Origin: Paraphysomonas bandaiensis
Lineage: Eukaryota; Chrysophyceae
Direction: 5' to 3'
Length of the DNA stretch: 64,000 nucleotides
Assembly: GCA_965644295.1 (NCBI GenBank)
Contig: CBFFRP010000379.1
Span: forward strand, 99,585 to 163,584
In this document: positions 37,815 to 47,419 of the stretch, piece by piece
Numbering within the stretch: position 1 is the first letter of the stretch
How the letters are laid out: each line of letters starts with the position of its first letter
Notes under the pieces: model-generated
The model's input: only the letters and a program-made list of their open reading frames with translations
The model's database searches: none
Told to the model about the DNA's origin: nothing
Made by a program: the position numbers and the translations under genes

Positions 37815-38564
37815 TGTGAATATGGTGTTATAGTCACACAACATCAGTAACTGAATTTACTTCCTTTGTAACTATATTCACCCGTTACAACTAGTTAATA
37901 TCACCTCTAGTGCATACTATTAATTCACTTCAATTGCACATCATACTGCAAACTCAACAGATTCCTAACGCCTATTGCTAAATAAAATTACTTTCAATAT
38001 ACGTCTGCAATATAATATGATCATCTATCTAGTTTGACTATCATAAACTTCTCCTAAAACGATCTTAATTGTTTAAAAATGACCAACAGTCAATACTTGT
38101 TTAGTACCTATAGATAAAAATTTTAGTTCTTAATAGAGGTTCCTAATGTGATTATTATTAGGTACAATGAAAAAGGACCCACCTATAGGTGGTCCTACTT
38201 AATACTGGTATAGGTGATACCTATAGAGTTAAAATGTACCTATAGGTACCAGGAAGATTAAATTAATAAAGTACCTACTTTGAGGTACTTTTTCTGAGGT
38301 CCACCGATGCAAACCTTTTCCTTTCTGGTTTTTGCTTTATATATGTGATGCAATAACTGTGAACTGTGAGGATACATAGCACAGGTAGGCTGTCATCTTA
38401 AATGATAGATTTTTTCATAAATAGGGTAGGTTCTTGCCCACGTAGCCCACCATCATAAATATAGCCATATTATAAATAAATGCATATTATACTAATTATA
38501 TAGTTATTTTCGTGTTCTTTGTACTTTTAGAGGTTCGAAACTACAAAATCTTAACCCAGCGAAA

Positions 38565-40856
38565 CTACACCTCCTCATTATCTGTTGTCGTCACAGCATT
38601 TTGAAGTCGAGCAACAATATCCTCCCACAAACCAATCCACCACTCACCGGGCACTGCAATGCGATTATGCTCCCGCCATAGTGCGATGCGGTGCCTGAGG
38701 AAGTCATGAGGCATGATATCATTTATACGGATAATCCTTCTGCAAAGCGGACAGGGGGCTTCACGGCGATTAGCAAAATAGCGATTAATAGCATCGCGGT
38801 TAAATATACATCCATCCCCAACCAACACAGGATCGTTCATTATTTCCATGGTCAGCGGGCAAACGAAGTCAACAGGCTCACGATCTTCATTGAGATAGAA
38901 CCTATCTTGATCGGGAAGACGTGAAAGTCCGTCAATCAATCCGGTGATGATAGCCATAGTATTTTGATTCAGTACTTGAACAGGCTGGGTGTAGCGCAGA
39001 ATAGCTGCTTGCAACGCGTCTACTTCCCTCAGCAGGTTCTCGCGATACAAACGCTGCTTACGCAGCAGACGAGTCACCTGTTCACGAATTTCACGTCTAC
39101 TTGGGTGTGTTTTTCTTGATTTATATACTTCCTTGCGAGTGAAATGCTTGCGAATCTGATCGGCGAGAGTAGCAACATCGAACGCATGTCGCATTATTTC
39201 AGTTGTGCGGTGCTGCCAGCGGTCAACATCGATGCGAAGGCTGTTTGCAAATCCTGCTGGCTTTTCTTGCCACTGATTTTCCAGTTGGCGAACTTCGTTA
39301 CTAAATGTAGCGAAGTGCCCCATCAGATTTCGGATTTTTCTATCCTTAGCTCGAACCCACGCGCTGCTTATATCAGTGTTGATATTAATGTATTGACGTA
39401 TCCGACCATTCGAAACAAATATTCCTCTGCGGACGGTGTCCATAGCAGCTCGCCAAGTATTGCCGTGAATATAATCCCAATCACCAGTGTCACAGATATC
39501 ACTATACAAGCGGGATATATTGTCACTAACGGAAAACGTGTCGGCGTAATCATTCATGAGTGTCCCAATTGCTTTGCGAATGTTTCGGATCAGACCATCC
39601 AAATTGCCTTGCGGGAAATTAGGTGGAGGAATTCGCAAGTTTTGTAGTTCACTTAGCATACCGATGACTTCAGTCAGCGCGTCCTCCATAGCATTTAAAG
39701 TTTCACCCTGTATTGCTCCAAGGTCTCCCAACCTGCCACGCCAGTAGTCCATGCCGAATCGATCTTCCGCACGTCGTGCATTCGATACGAATCCGACTGG
39801 TATGCGCACTTCTCTACGAACATCGCCCGCGTCGCCCCTACATAAGACTTCAATGATATGGTTTCTGGCAGTTGCTTCCATCGCTTCGAAGTCCAGATCT
39901 GCTGGTGTGTGGGGCCCTTCGTCACAGTCTTCTTCCGTGGCCAACATATCATCGGCATACGTACATACAACAGAAACTTTTTTCATGCGCAATTCTGTCG
40001 CACACAGCTCTCGAAAAGCCTGTTGTTCTTGTTTTCCTTGCAGAAATCTACTATACCGATTAGTGAACCAAATCTGCTGCCAAGAATCCACAGCCTCAAG
40101 GGCTCGCTGGGACTTCATGTCCACCGCATCAAAGAGACCCGGAGAATCCACCACAATCACATTACTGGGAAGGTGTTCAAAGTTTCCTTCGATGCGAATA
40201 AAGTCCACAGTCATGGCCTGCCATTGATCGGGTGGCGCATTTTTCGCAGGTAGATGAGAATAGATCGTCAGGGCCTCTCGTAACTCCTTTATAGAGTCTT
40301 CCTCAAGCACTAGTGGCTGGCGCCCAATGTTCTGTAAGAGTACACGGTTTTCTTCGTTCGGAGTTAGTGGAGTAGGATTCTCATAGCTAAGGTCGTTACT
40401 GAAGCAGTGCCTTATCACAGTCATTATAGCTTCGAGTCTGCTATTTTGCTTCGCGCTTCCTTCGATCTCCTGCAGCTTTTCCGCCACGTATTCAAGGCGC
40501 TCCTTCATAGTTCGGGTTGATATGAAATACACCGTTGCTTTGTATGTATTCATGTCTCGCCGAGAGACAATCTCACTCACCACTGAAGTGGATGACTTTG
40601 ACTGTGCACCGGCTGTAACAACAGTCTCTTGAAGTAACTGATTGATGAATCGCGATTTACCCTCTCCTGCGCCGCCATAGAGAGCAACTTTAGTTGGGTT
40701 TAAGTTAGTTAAGATCGTATCGCATCTGTTGATCACGTCACTGATATGGGGCCGAACATCAGCCGCTGTGTCTTCACTCGTTAGTATCTTCTGAAGACAC
40801 TCAATAATCATACGGCATTTCGCCTGAACATTTGCTCGTCTAACATCATCCGCCAT
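38565..40856 (-). CDS. P-loop GTPase with C-terminal U-box, left palindrome copy
   Basis: A 763-aa protein combining a large-GTPase-type domain with a ubiquitin-ligase domain. The P-loop GGAGEGKS is at residues 61-68, and the DxxG switch II motif, in VIVVDSPGLFD, is at 237-240. A VSVVCTYADD strand after it may hold the specificity region. Residues about 480-640 are helical, like a dynamin-type stalk. The C-terminal U-box (about 662-728) has FVCPLTMEIMNDPVLVGDGC, a PCPLC segment and DFLRHRIALW, the normal U-box layout, with extra cysteines recalling its RING ancestry. The start was set at the MADDVRR methionine because it opens the region that looks like folded protein. The frame is open about 100 codons further upstream. 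No intron. Inferred role: GTP-driven sensing coupled to ubiquitination, possibly defence. The paralogue lies 878 nt away, divergent. Confidence 0.85.
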   Translation of the reverse strand: MADDVRRANVQAKCRMIIECLQKILTSEDTAADVRPHISDVINRCDTILTNLNPTKVALYGGAGEGKSRFINQLLQETVVTAGAQSKSSTSVVSEIVSRRDMNTYKATVYFISTRTMKERLEYVAEKLQEIEGSAKQNSRLEAIMTVIRHCFSNDLSYENPTPLTPNEENRVLLQNIGRQPLVLEEDSIKELREALTIYSHLPAKNAPPDQWQAMTVDFIRIEGNFEHLPSNVIVVDSPGLFDAVDMKSQRALEAVDSWQQIWFTNRYSRFLQGKQEQQAFRELCATELRMKKVSVVCTYADDMLATEEDCDEGPHTPADLDFEAMEATARNHIIEVLCRGDAGDVRREVRIPVGFVSNARRAEDRFGMDYWRGRLGDLGAIQGETLNAMEDALTEVIGMLSELQNLRIPPPNFPQGNLDGLIRNIRKAIGTLMNDYADTFSVSDNISRLYSDICDTGDWDYIHGNTWRAAMDTVRRGIFVSNGRIRQYININTDISSAWVRAKDRKIRNLMGHFATFSNEVRQLENQWQEKPAGFANSLRIDVDRWQHRTTEIMRHAFDVATLADQIRKHFTRKEVYKSRKTHPSRREIREQVTRLLRKQRLYRENLLREVDALQAAILRYTQPVQVLNQNTMAIITGLIDGLSRLPDQDRFYLNEDREPVDFVCPLTMEIMNDPVLVGDGCIFNRDAINRYFANRREAPCPLCRRIIRINDIMPHDFLRHRIALWREHNRIAVPGEWWIGLWEDIVARLQNAVTTTDNEEV

Positions 40857-41734
40857 GTGTGTATCTTGTGGTGTAGTTGTGATGCTCTGAGTGTATGATA
40901 ATAGAAGGAGATCGTGTAGATATGCATACACAGAGAGAAGATACGCAACATCAACTTGAATGAGTGGAGCACAATCGTGTTGCCCCACGAGAAGAATATT
41001 CAAAGATACCACAAGAATATTTGAAAAGATACACGTGTTTGCTCTACTAGTATATGCATCTCTAGAGTTTCTAAAGCAGCCTCCATTTCCAACTATGGAC
41101 AAACCAACCCAACCTGCCTCACAATGTCTGCATCCTACCCTCGTAGACGTACTGTGTATAGTCATATAGTCCTATCTAGATATACAGAGTACATGTGTAC
41201 ATTACACAGCAGATTTCTATAAATACCCGGATTTATGGTTTTACGAGTATAATAATGGCAAAAATATTTCCTAAATACCCTTTTTTTTACTTGTAAAATC
41301 ATGAGTATATTATTATACAAGTTAAAAAAATGGTATTTAGGAAATATTTTTGCCATTATTATACTCGTAAATCCATAAATCCGGGTATTTATAGAAATCC
41401 TCGCTCCTATTGCTGTGTAATCTGTACTCTGTATATCTAGACGTCTACGAGGGTAGGATGCAGACATTGTGAGGCAGGTTGGGTTGGTTTGTCCATAGTT
41501 GGAAATGGAGGCTGCTTTAGAAACTCTAGAGATGCATATACTAGTAGAGCAAACACGTGTATCTTTTCAAATATTCTTGTGGTATCTTTGAATATTCTTC
41601 TCGTGGGGCAACACGATTGTGCTCCACTCATTCAAGTTGATGTTGCGTATCTTCTCTCTGTGTATGCATATCTACACGATCTCCTTCTATTATCATACAC
41701 TCAGAGCATCACAACTACACCACAAGATACACAC
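40857..41734. promoter_or_regulatory. Shared divergent 5' region at the palindrome centre
   Basis: Both GTPase-U-box genes start here, facing outward, with nearly identical upstream sequence read from each ATG. The central 100 nt on each side include a TATTTAGGAAATATTTTTGCCA segment and its complement, which could extrude as a cruciform. Because the sequence is symmetric, any promoter in it must exist twice. No known element is identified. The ORFs extend open through this region on both sides, so the protein N-termini could also lie here. Confidence 0.55.
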
Positions 41735-44035
41735 ATGGCGGATGATGTTAGACGAGCAAATGTTCAGGCGAAATGCCGTATGATTATTGAGTGTCTTCAG
41801 AAGATACTAACGAGTGAAGACACAGCGGCTGATGTTCGGCCCCATATCAGTGACGTGATCAACAGATGCGATACGATCTTAACTAACTTAAACCCAACTA
41901 AAGTTGCTCTCTATGGCGGCGCAGGAGAGGGTAAATCGCGATTCATCAATCAGTTACTTCAAGAGCCTGTTGTTACAGCCGGTGCACAGTCAAAGTCATC
42001 CACTTCAGTGGTGAGTGAGATTGTCTCTCGGCGAGACATGAATACATACAAAGCAACGGTGTATTTCATATCAACCCGAACTATGAAGGAGCGCCTTGAA
42101 TACGTGGCGGAAATGTTGCAGGAGAATATTGCAGTCGAAGGAAGCGCGAAGCAAAATAGCAGACTCGAAGCTATAATGACTGTGATAAGGCACTGCTTCA
42201 GTAGCGACCTTAGCTATGAGAATCCTACTCCACTAACTCCGAACGAAGAAAACCGTGTACTCTTACAGAACATTGGGCGCCAGCCACTAGTGCTTGAGGA
42301 AGACTCCATAAAGGAGTTACGAGAGGCCCTGACGATCTATTCTCATCTACCTGCGGACAATGCGCCACCCGATCAATGGCAGGCCATGACTGTGGACTTT
42401 ATTCGCATCGAAGGAAACTTTGAACACCTTCCCAGTAATGTGATTGTGGTGGATTCTCCGGGTCTCTTTGATGCGGTGGACATGAAGTCCCAGCGAGCCC
42501 TTGAGGCTGTGGATTCTTGGCAGCAGATTTGGTTCACTAATCGGTATAGTAGATTTCTGCAAGGGAAACAAGAGCAACAGGCTTTTCGAGAGCTGTGTGC
42601 GACAGAATTGCGCATGAAAAAAGTTTCTGTTGTATGTACGTATGCCGATGATATGTTGGCCACGGAAGAAGACTGTGACGAAGGGCCCCACACACCAGCA
42701 GATCTGGACTTCGAAGCGATGGAAGCAACTGCCAGAAACCATATCATTGAAGTCTTATGTAGGGGCGACGCGGGCGATGTTCGTAGAGAAGTGCGCATAC
42801 CAGTCGGATTCGTATCGAATGCACGACGTGCGGAAGATCGATTCGGCATGGACTACTGGCGTGGCAGGTTGGGAGACCTTGGAGCAATACAGGGTGAAAC
42901 TTTAAATGCAATGGAGGACGCGCTGACTGAAGTCATCGGCATGCTAAGTGAACTACAAAACTTGCGCATTCCTCCACCTAATTTCCCGCAAGGCAATTTG
43001 GATGGTCTGATCCGAAACATTCGCGAAGCGATTGGGACACTCATGAATGATTACGCCGACACGTTTTCCGTTCGTGACAATATTTCCCTCTTGTATAGTG
43101 ATATCTGTGACACTGGTGATTGGGATTATATTCACGGCAATACTTGGAAAGTGACTATGGACACCGTCCGCAGAGGAATATTTGTTTCGCATTGCCCGAT
43201 GCGTCAATACATTAATATCAACACTGATATAAGCAGCGCGTGGGTTCGAGCTAAGGATAGAAAAATCCGAAATCTGATGGGGCAATTCGCTACATTTAGT
43301 AACGAAGTTCGCCAACTGGAAAATCAGTGGCAAGAAAAGCCAGCAGGATTTGCAAACAGCCTTCGCATCAATGTTGACCGCTGGCAGCACCACACAACTG
43401 AAATAATGCGACATGCGTTCGATGTTGCTACTCTCGCCGATCAGATTCGCAAGCATTTCACTCGCAAGGAAGTATATAAATCAAGAAGAAGACATCCAAG
43501 TAGACGTGAAATTCGTGAACAGGTGACTCGTCTACTGGATAAGCAGCGTTTGTATCGCGAGAACCTGCTGAGGGAAGTAGATGCGTTGCAAGCAGCTATT
43601 CTGTGCTCCACCCAGCCTGTTCAAGTACTGAATCAAAATACTGTGTCTATCATCACCGGATTGATTGACACACTTCAACACCTTCCCGATCAAGATAGGT
43701 TTTATCTCAATAAAGATCGTGTGTCTGTTGACTTCGTTTGCCCGCTGACCATGGAAATAATGAACGATCCTGTGTTGGTTGGGGATGGATGTATAGTTGA
43801 CCGCGATGCTATTAATCGCTATTTTGCTAATCGTCTTGAAGCCCCCTGTCCGCTTTGCGGAAAGATTATCCATATAAATGATATCATTCCTCATGACTTC
43901 CTCAGGCACCGCATCACACTATGGCGGGAGCATAATCGCATTGCAGTGCCCGGTGAGTGGTGGATTGGTTTGTGGGAGGATATTGTTGCTCGACTTCAAA
44001 ATGCTGTGACGACAACAGATAATGAGGAGGTGTAG
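41735..44035 (+). CDS. P-loop GTPase with C-terminal U-box, right palindrome copy
   Basis: A 766-aa paralogue of the left copy, intact, with the same P-loop (GGAGEGKS) and DSPG motif and the same U-box architecture. It differs by a three-residue insertion near residue 130 (EMLQENIAVEGS versus EKLQEIEGS) and by roughly 40 replacements. These are concentrated after residue 500 and in the U-box (for example GCIVDRD versus GCIFNRD, PLCGKIIHIND versus PLCRRIIRIND). The first 450 residues differ at only a handful of sites. The key GTPase motifs and the U-box hydrophobic core are unchanged, so both copies look functional. The sequence just after both stop codons is identical for about 160 nt. Confidence 0.85.
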   Translation: MADDVRRANVQAKCRMIIECLQKILTSEDTAADVRPHISDVINRCDTILTNLNPTKVALYGGAGEGKSRFINQLLQEPVVTAGAQSKSSTSVVSEIVSRRDMNTYKATVYFISTRTMKERLEYVAEMLQENIAVEGSAKQNSRLEAIMTVIRHCFSSDLSYENPTPLTPNEENRVLLQNIGRQPLVLEEDSIKELREALTIYSHLPADNAPPDQWQAMTVDFIRIEGNFEHLPSNVIVVDSPGLFDAVDMKSQRALEAVDSWQQIWFTNRYSRFLQGKQEQQAFRELCATELRMKKVSVVCTYADDMLATEEDCDEGPHTPADLDFEAMEATARNHIIEVLCRGDAGDVRREVRIPVGFVSNARRAEDRFGMDYWRGRLGDLGAIQGETLNAMEDALTEVIGMLSELQNLRIPPPNFPQGNLDGLIRNIREAIGTLMNDYADTFSVRDNISLLYSDICDTGDWDYIHGNTWKVTMDTVRRGIFVSHCPMRQYININTDISSAWVRAKDRKIRNLMGQFATFSNEVRQLENQWQEKPAGFANSLRINVDRWQHHTTEIMRHAFDVATLADQIRKHFTRKEVYKSRRRHPSRREIREQVTRLLDKQRLYRENLLREVDALQAAILCSTQPVQVLNQNTVSIITGLIDTLQHLPDQDRFYLNKDRVSVDFVCPLTMEIMNDPVLVGDGCIVDRDAINRYFANRLEAPCPLCGKIIHINDIIPHDFLRHRITLWREHNRIAVPGEWWIGLWEDIVARLQNAVTTTDNEEV

Positions 44036-44678
44036 TTTCGCTGGGTTAAGATTTTGTAGTTTCGAACCTCTAAAAGTACAAAGAACACGAAAATAACTAT
44101 ATAATTAGTATAATATGCATTTATTTATAATATGGCTATATTTATGATGGTGGGCTACGTGGGCAAGAACCTACCCTATTTATGAAAAGGTCAATCAGTT
44201 AAGATGACAGCCTGCCTGTGCTATGTATCCTCACAGTTCACAGTTATTGCATCACATATATAAAGCAAAAACCAGAAAGGAAAAGGTTTGCATCGGTGGA
44301 CCTAAGAAAAAGCACCCAAAGATAGGGGAGGGAGTATGATGATATATATTATATTGTGCAATTGAAGTGAGTTAATAGTGTGCAATAGGTGAAAGGTGAA
44401 GTCAACTCATAGGTGTTAAGGTGATTATAGGTACAAAGGAATTAAATTTAGTTACTGGTTACTGATGTGCGACTATACAAGTTATAGTACTGACGTACTG
44501 ACTGATGAACATATGATAAACAGATGTTGCTGAGAACAGATGTTTCATCAGATGTTACACGAATATGTAGTGAAGTGTTCAGAATAATAATTATAATTTC
44601 TTACTTGAAAGCGCATATCCAATTCTAACATATTACTTATAAGTCCTCCTTACTCTCCGCTCCTCTGTATACAAACCA
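44036..44678. other. Outer part of the right palindrome arm and flank
   Basis: Homologous to the left arm down to about 44318, and again weakly at 44346-44485. No other gene. Confidence 0.6.
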
Positions 44679-44876
44679 AGGCCTGATAGCCATGAATGGT
44701 AGTCCAGTTCCCGGCAATTAGAATGGCATTAATGAAAAATGTCCCGGCAATTATAATGGCCATTAATGGCAATTAATACCTACTAACTTAAAGTAGATAG
44801 AACCACTCATATAATAGATAGTGTTGTGCTCCCTTAATTACTAATTTTTAGTGAAATAGCAGACTACAAATTTTAA

Positions 44877-45634
44877 CTACTTCTCGCTCTCTACTGGCAC
44901 ATCAGGATCTTCTTGCAGGGCTTTATGGAGGGTATAAACATCCCACAACATGTAATTGGCTCGTAGGAATAGCAACGATTCTAGACGATATGGATTCATG
45001 TTTTTACGCTCAGGTGTCATAATAAACTTTGCACGACTAAAGAGCCTCTCAACAACATGAGATTGTGCTTCAATATGAAGCAAGCAGCGGTAGTTGCTCT
45101 CTTGGTGACCTCGGCGCTGTCCACAACACGCTGTGCAAAATCAGTTCCTTCAATCTCGTCCTCGTTATTTCTGTCGGATACACCAACCTCTATGGATGAA
45201 TTCAGTTGCAAATGTCTCACTGCTCTTCTCTCATTGCCTGTCAACTCTCTTTCATCGTTCCCTTGAATTTTAGCCACTGCCTTCTCAAAAATTTCACTGG
45301 CAACAATAATGCTTGCATTCGGGGAAAAGTATGGATGCAATGCAGCTCTAGAAATTCTTGTAGCAGCATATCAAATAACTGGTGGGTTTGTTACAAATTG
45401 GTTCCATTTCTTCCGAACATACTTATTCACCACAATAGAAAATGGTTCGTCGTTCATGACTATCCATTCCAGCCATCGAAATAAGTTCCTTGCAGTAGGA
45501 GGCACTTTCGTTCTTATAAAAGACAATAAATCGCCCGCTGTGAAGTCTTTCATTTCCACGAAATTCTCTTGAATTCCTCTCGTCAAGATGAATCCGCATG
45601 TTTGATGCCTGCCTCTCTTAGCTATATGATTCAA
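44877..45634 (-). pseudogene. hAT transposase, frameshifted (family B)
   Basis: Read on the minus strand in three pieces. 45634-45371 has ARNLFRWLEWIVMNDEPFSI and VVNKYVRKKWNQFV. 45340-45017 has MHPYFSPNASII and FEKAVAKIQGNDERELTGNE. 45083-44877 has the hAT dimerisation motif VVERLFSRAKFIMTPERKNM with LLFLRANYMLWD, ending in a stop at 44877. The first 300 or so residues, including any BED finger, cannot be seen. Frame changes between the pieces make it inactive. Confidence 0.82.
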
Positions 45635-45774
45635 ACAAGTTGTGTAACCTCACTGTATAGAGCACTGAGAGGATTCTCTGAAACCATTCAGATGAAGACT
45701 CAGACTGTAAATTACACTGCCATTAATTGTGTTGGTCATCATCGTTGCTTACTATGCTGCGTATGGGCAGTCAG

Positions 45775-45905
45775 TATCTTATTTTTTCGGGAATAAATTG
45801 AAGCAAATATTGTCTATATTACTGCAGTCTAACTACGGCTGGAATACAGATAATTGTTGTCTCAATAATAGAGGCATCTTGGAACAAAAATACACAAAGG
45901 ATGCC
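45775..45905 (+). repeat. Dispersed coding-like module, copy 2 (inserted in hAT copy 2)
   Basis: The hAT copy at 32.5-33.6 kb runs straight through the equivalent point, so this block is an insertion or replacement. The frame reads FFGNKLKQILSILL, NYGWNTDNCCLN and RGILEQKYTK. Confidence 0.75.
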
Positions 45906-46233
45906 GATATGCTGGTACTGTAGCTTCTTTCAACTTTGGGGAAAACTAGTGTTTTTATGAATGTTTTTAGGTGAAATATGCTTATTTTCAATGATTATTT
46001 TAGAGTTTTTGGGTATATGGGTAGGTTGCTATGGATACCGCTCAGGACACTATTCTCTAACTGTGGAATGCATGCATGCATTGAGAAGATAGTGAACAAG
46101 GTTGCCACAGAGTGCCTGTAGAATTGCATGAACATTGTTGTCTAATACTGTTTAGAGGAGATACTATATTCTATTATCTTAATAACACTCAGTTCTATAT
46201 ATAGCAGCACAGGTCGTTTATGGGATGCCATTA

Positions 46234-47346
46234 AAGTCGAGGTAATACCAAAACCTGGTAACGCGATTTCACCAGGTTTCATATCTAAGTATTGAGTTAT
46301 TATTTTACTGCAATTTGTATCTGAGAGGTTAAAGATAAAGAAAAAGTTGCAATTATAGTTGTTATTAGCAATATTTATTGCGTTACAAGTTGGCCCTGTC
46401 ACGACATGTGTTTTGTAATATCATATTCTCATATAGCTGCATTTGCCTCTCTTGAGATTGCAAACGCTCCAACCGAATAGCCTGATTTTGGATACAATGC
46501 ATACGCATAAAGCTATCTTCACCACTACTACTTACAGTAGTAGTATTAGTACCTATGCTCTGAGACGACGCGGCTACAGCCGTTAGGGGCACATTACTAG
46601 TAGGTGGAGGATTATAAGCAGGTGGAGGATCATCATTTTTTCTCATTAAAAGATCACGAAGTTCTGCTAGTCCGAACATCATTTCCTGACGAAGTTCAGC
46701 AACAGCGGGAGGTATCAGATCTGCTTTCTGCTGGGATTCGACGACCCCGCCATCATCTTCACGAATTTCGACCACATTCTTCTTCCCTTTGTAATTCTCC
46801 TACACCATTATACTACACAGTTAGTACAGTGTATAGTAACTACGCACAACAATAATCAGAACAATACCGCATATATACGTACGACGACCCCGTCACCATG
46901 AACAGTACTACGTACCCTGCTCGTGCGCTTTCGTGGTACCTCCGAGTCGTTGGATATGTCGCCACGAATTTCGACCACATTCTTCTTCCCTTAGTGACAG
47001 AGCCTACAACCGAATGGGTGGATCAAGGCGCTCTCTCATCAGAGAATGTTGTGACCGGGAAACGTCGACGTAGTAGTGGGGTATCGTACAAAGAATAGCT
47101 TTATATTATGCTTGACGGAATAGCTTGAACTACTGTATAATATATATATGTGTAGTCGGTGACTTTTATTGCTGTAAAACTGAAGTAATATGGAAGAAAG
47201 TAGTAAAGAATATTATAAACAATACTTTTCACACTGTTAATATCTTCATAGTTACTTATTGTGCATATTTAAACCCTTTTCCGACCATCATCAAAAATTT
47301 CACCAGGTTTTACATCAAAAACCAGGTTTTGGTATTACCTCGACTT
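46234..47346. mobile_element. PIF/Harbinger-like non-autonomous element, 1.1 kb
   Basis: Perfect inverted ends AAGTCGAGGTAATACCAAAA...(about 25 nt) at 46234 and their complement ending CCTCGACTT at 47346. Both flanks are TTA, and the undisrupted hAT copy at 33.5 kb reads CCATTAATG at the same place. This supports a 3-bp TTA target duplication, as for PIF/Harbinger. If the terminal A is counted in the target, TTAA (piggyBac-like) is also possible. It holds an ORF on the minus strand and a coding-like tail on the plus strand, but no transposase. Confidence 0.78.
46383..46775 (-). CDS. ORF in the Harbinger-like element, 130 aa, coiled-coil C-terminus
   Basis: The frame opens upstream at about 46803 without an ATG (YKGKKNVVEIREDD). 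It has a proline-rich middle (DDPPPAYNPPPTSN) and a C-terminal Gln/Arg/Leu-rich helix (NQAIRLERLQSQERQMQLYE). Such an acidic linker plus C-terminal helix is seen in the Myb-like second proteins of Harbinger elements, but the Myb domain itself is not visible here. Probably a partial, inactive gene. Confidence 0.4.
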   Translation of the reverse strand: MVEIREDDGGVVESQQKADLIPPAVAELRQEMMFGLAELRDLLMRKNDDPPPAYNPPPTSNVPLTAVAASSQSIGTNTTTVSSSGEDSFMRMHCIQNQAIRLERLQSQERQMQLYENMILQNTCRDRANL

Positions 47347-47419
47347 TTAATTGCCCATTAATGGTAGTCCGGTTACCGGCAATTATAATGGCATTACCAT
47401 TAATGGTTACCAGGCCCTG

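Larger units (their letters stand above)
37815..44485. repeat. Large inverted repeat (palindrome) with a spacer of about 20 bp
   Basis: The left and right halves are reverse complements around a centre near 41301. The last non-pairing bases are about 20 nt around AATCATGAGTATATTATT. The inner arms, 38284-41290 and 41312-44318, align almost end to end. A weaker continuation exists outside: GTGCAATTGAAGTGA and then a GTTACTG...GTGACTAT segment occur on both sides, at 37815-37950 and 44346-44485. Between them the left side carries about 330 extra bases (37950-38283) rich in ACCTATAGGT palindromes. The arms are not identical, so a simple read-foldback artefact is unlikely. Confidence 0.93.
44679..47419 (-). 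mobile_element. hAT transposon remnant (family B), copy 2, with nested insertions
   Basis: The termini are AGGCCTGATAGCCATGAATG at 44679 and ...GGTTACCAGGCCCTG ending 47419, matching the right end of the copy at 33590. The transposase lies on the minus strand. Two extra segments absent from copy 1 are nested inside: the dispersed module at 45775-45905 and a 1.1-kb PIF/Harbinger-like element at 46234-47346. Target duplications of the outer element are not recognisable. Confidence 0.8.

Noticed and set aside
39144-40253. Several 130-167 aa ORFs antisense to the GTPase-U-box genes
   Set aside because: They mirror the long real frame and recur symmetrically in both palindrome arms; no domain is encoded.
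38565-41165. GTPase start at 41165 (866 aa)
   Set aside because: The extra N-terminal 100 residues come from the palindrome centre, look noncoding and have Cys/His/Ser-rich composition unlike the rest. The MADDVRR start is preferred, though not proven.
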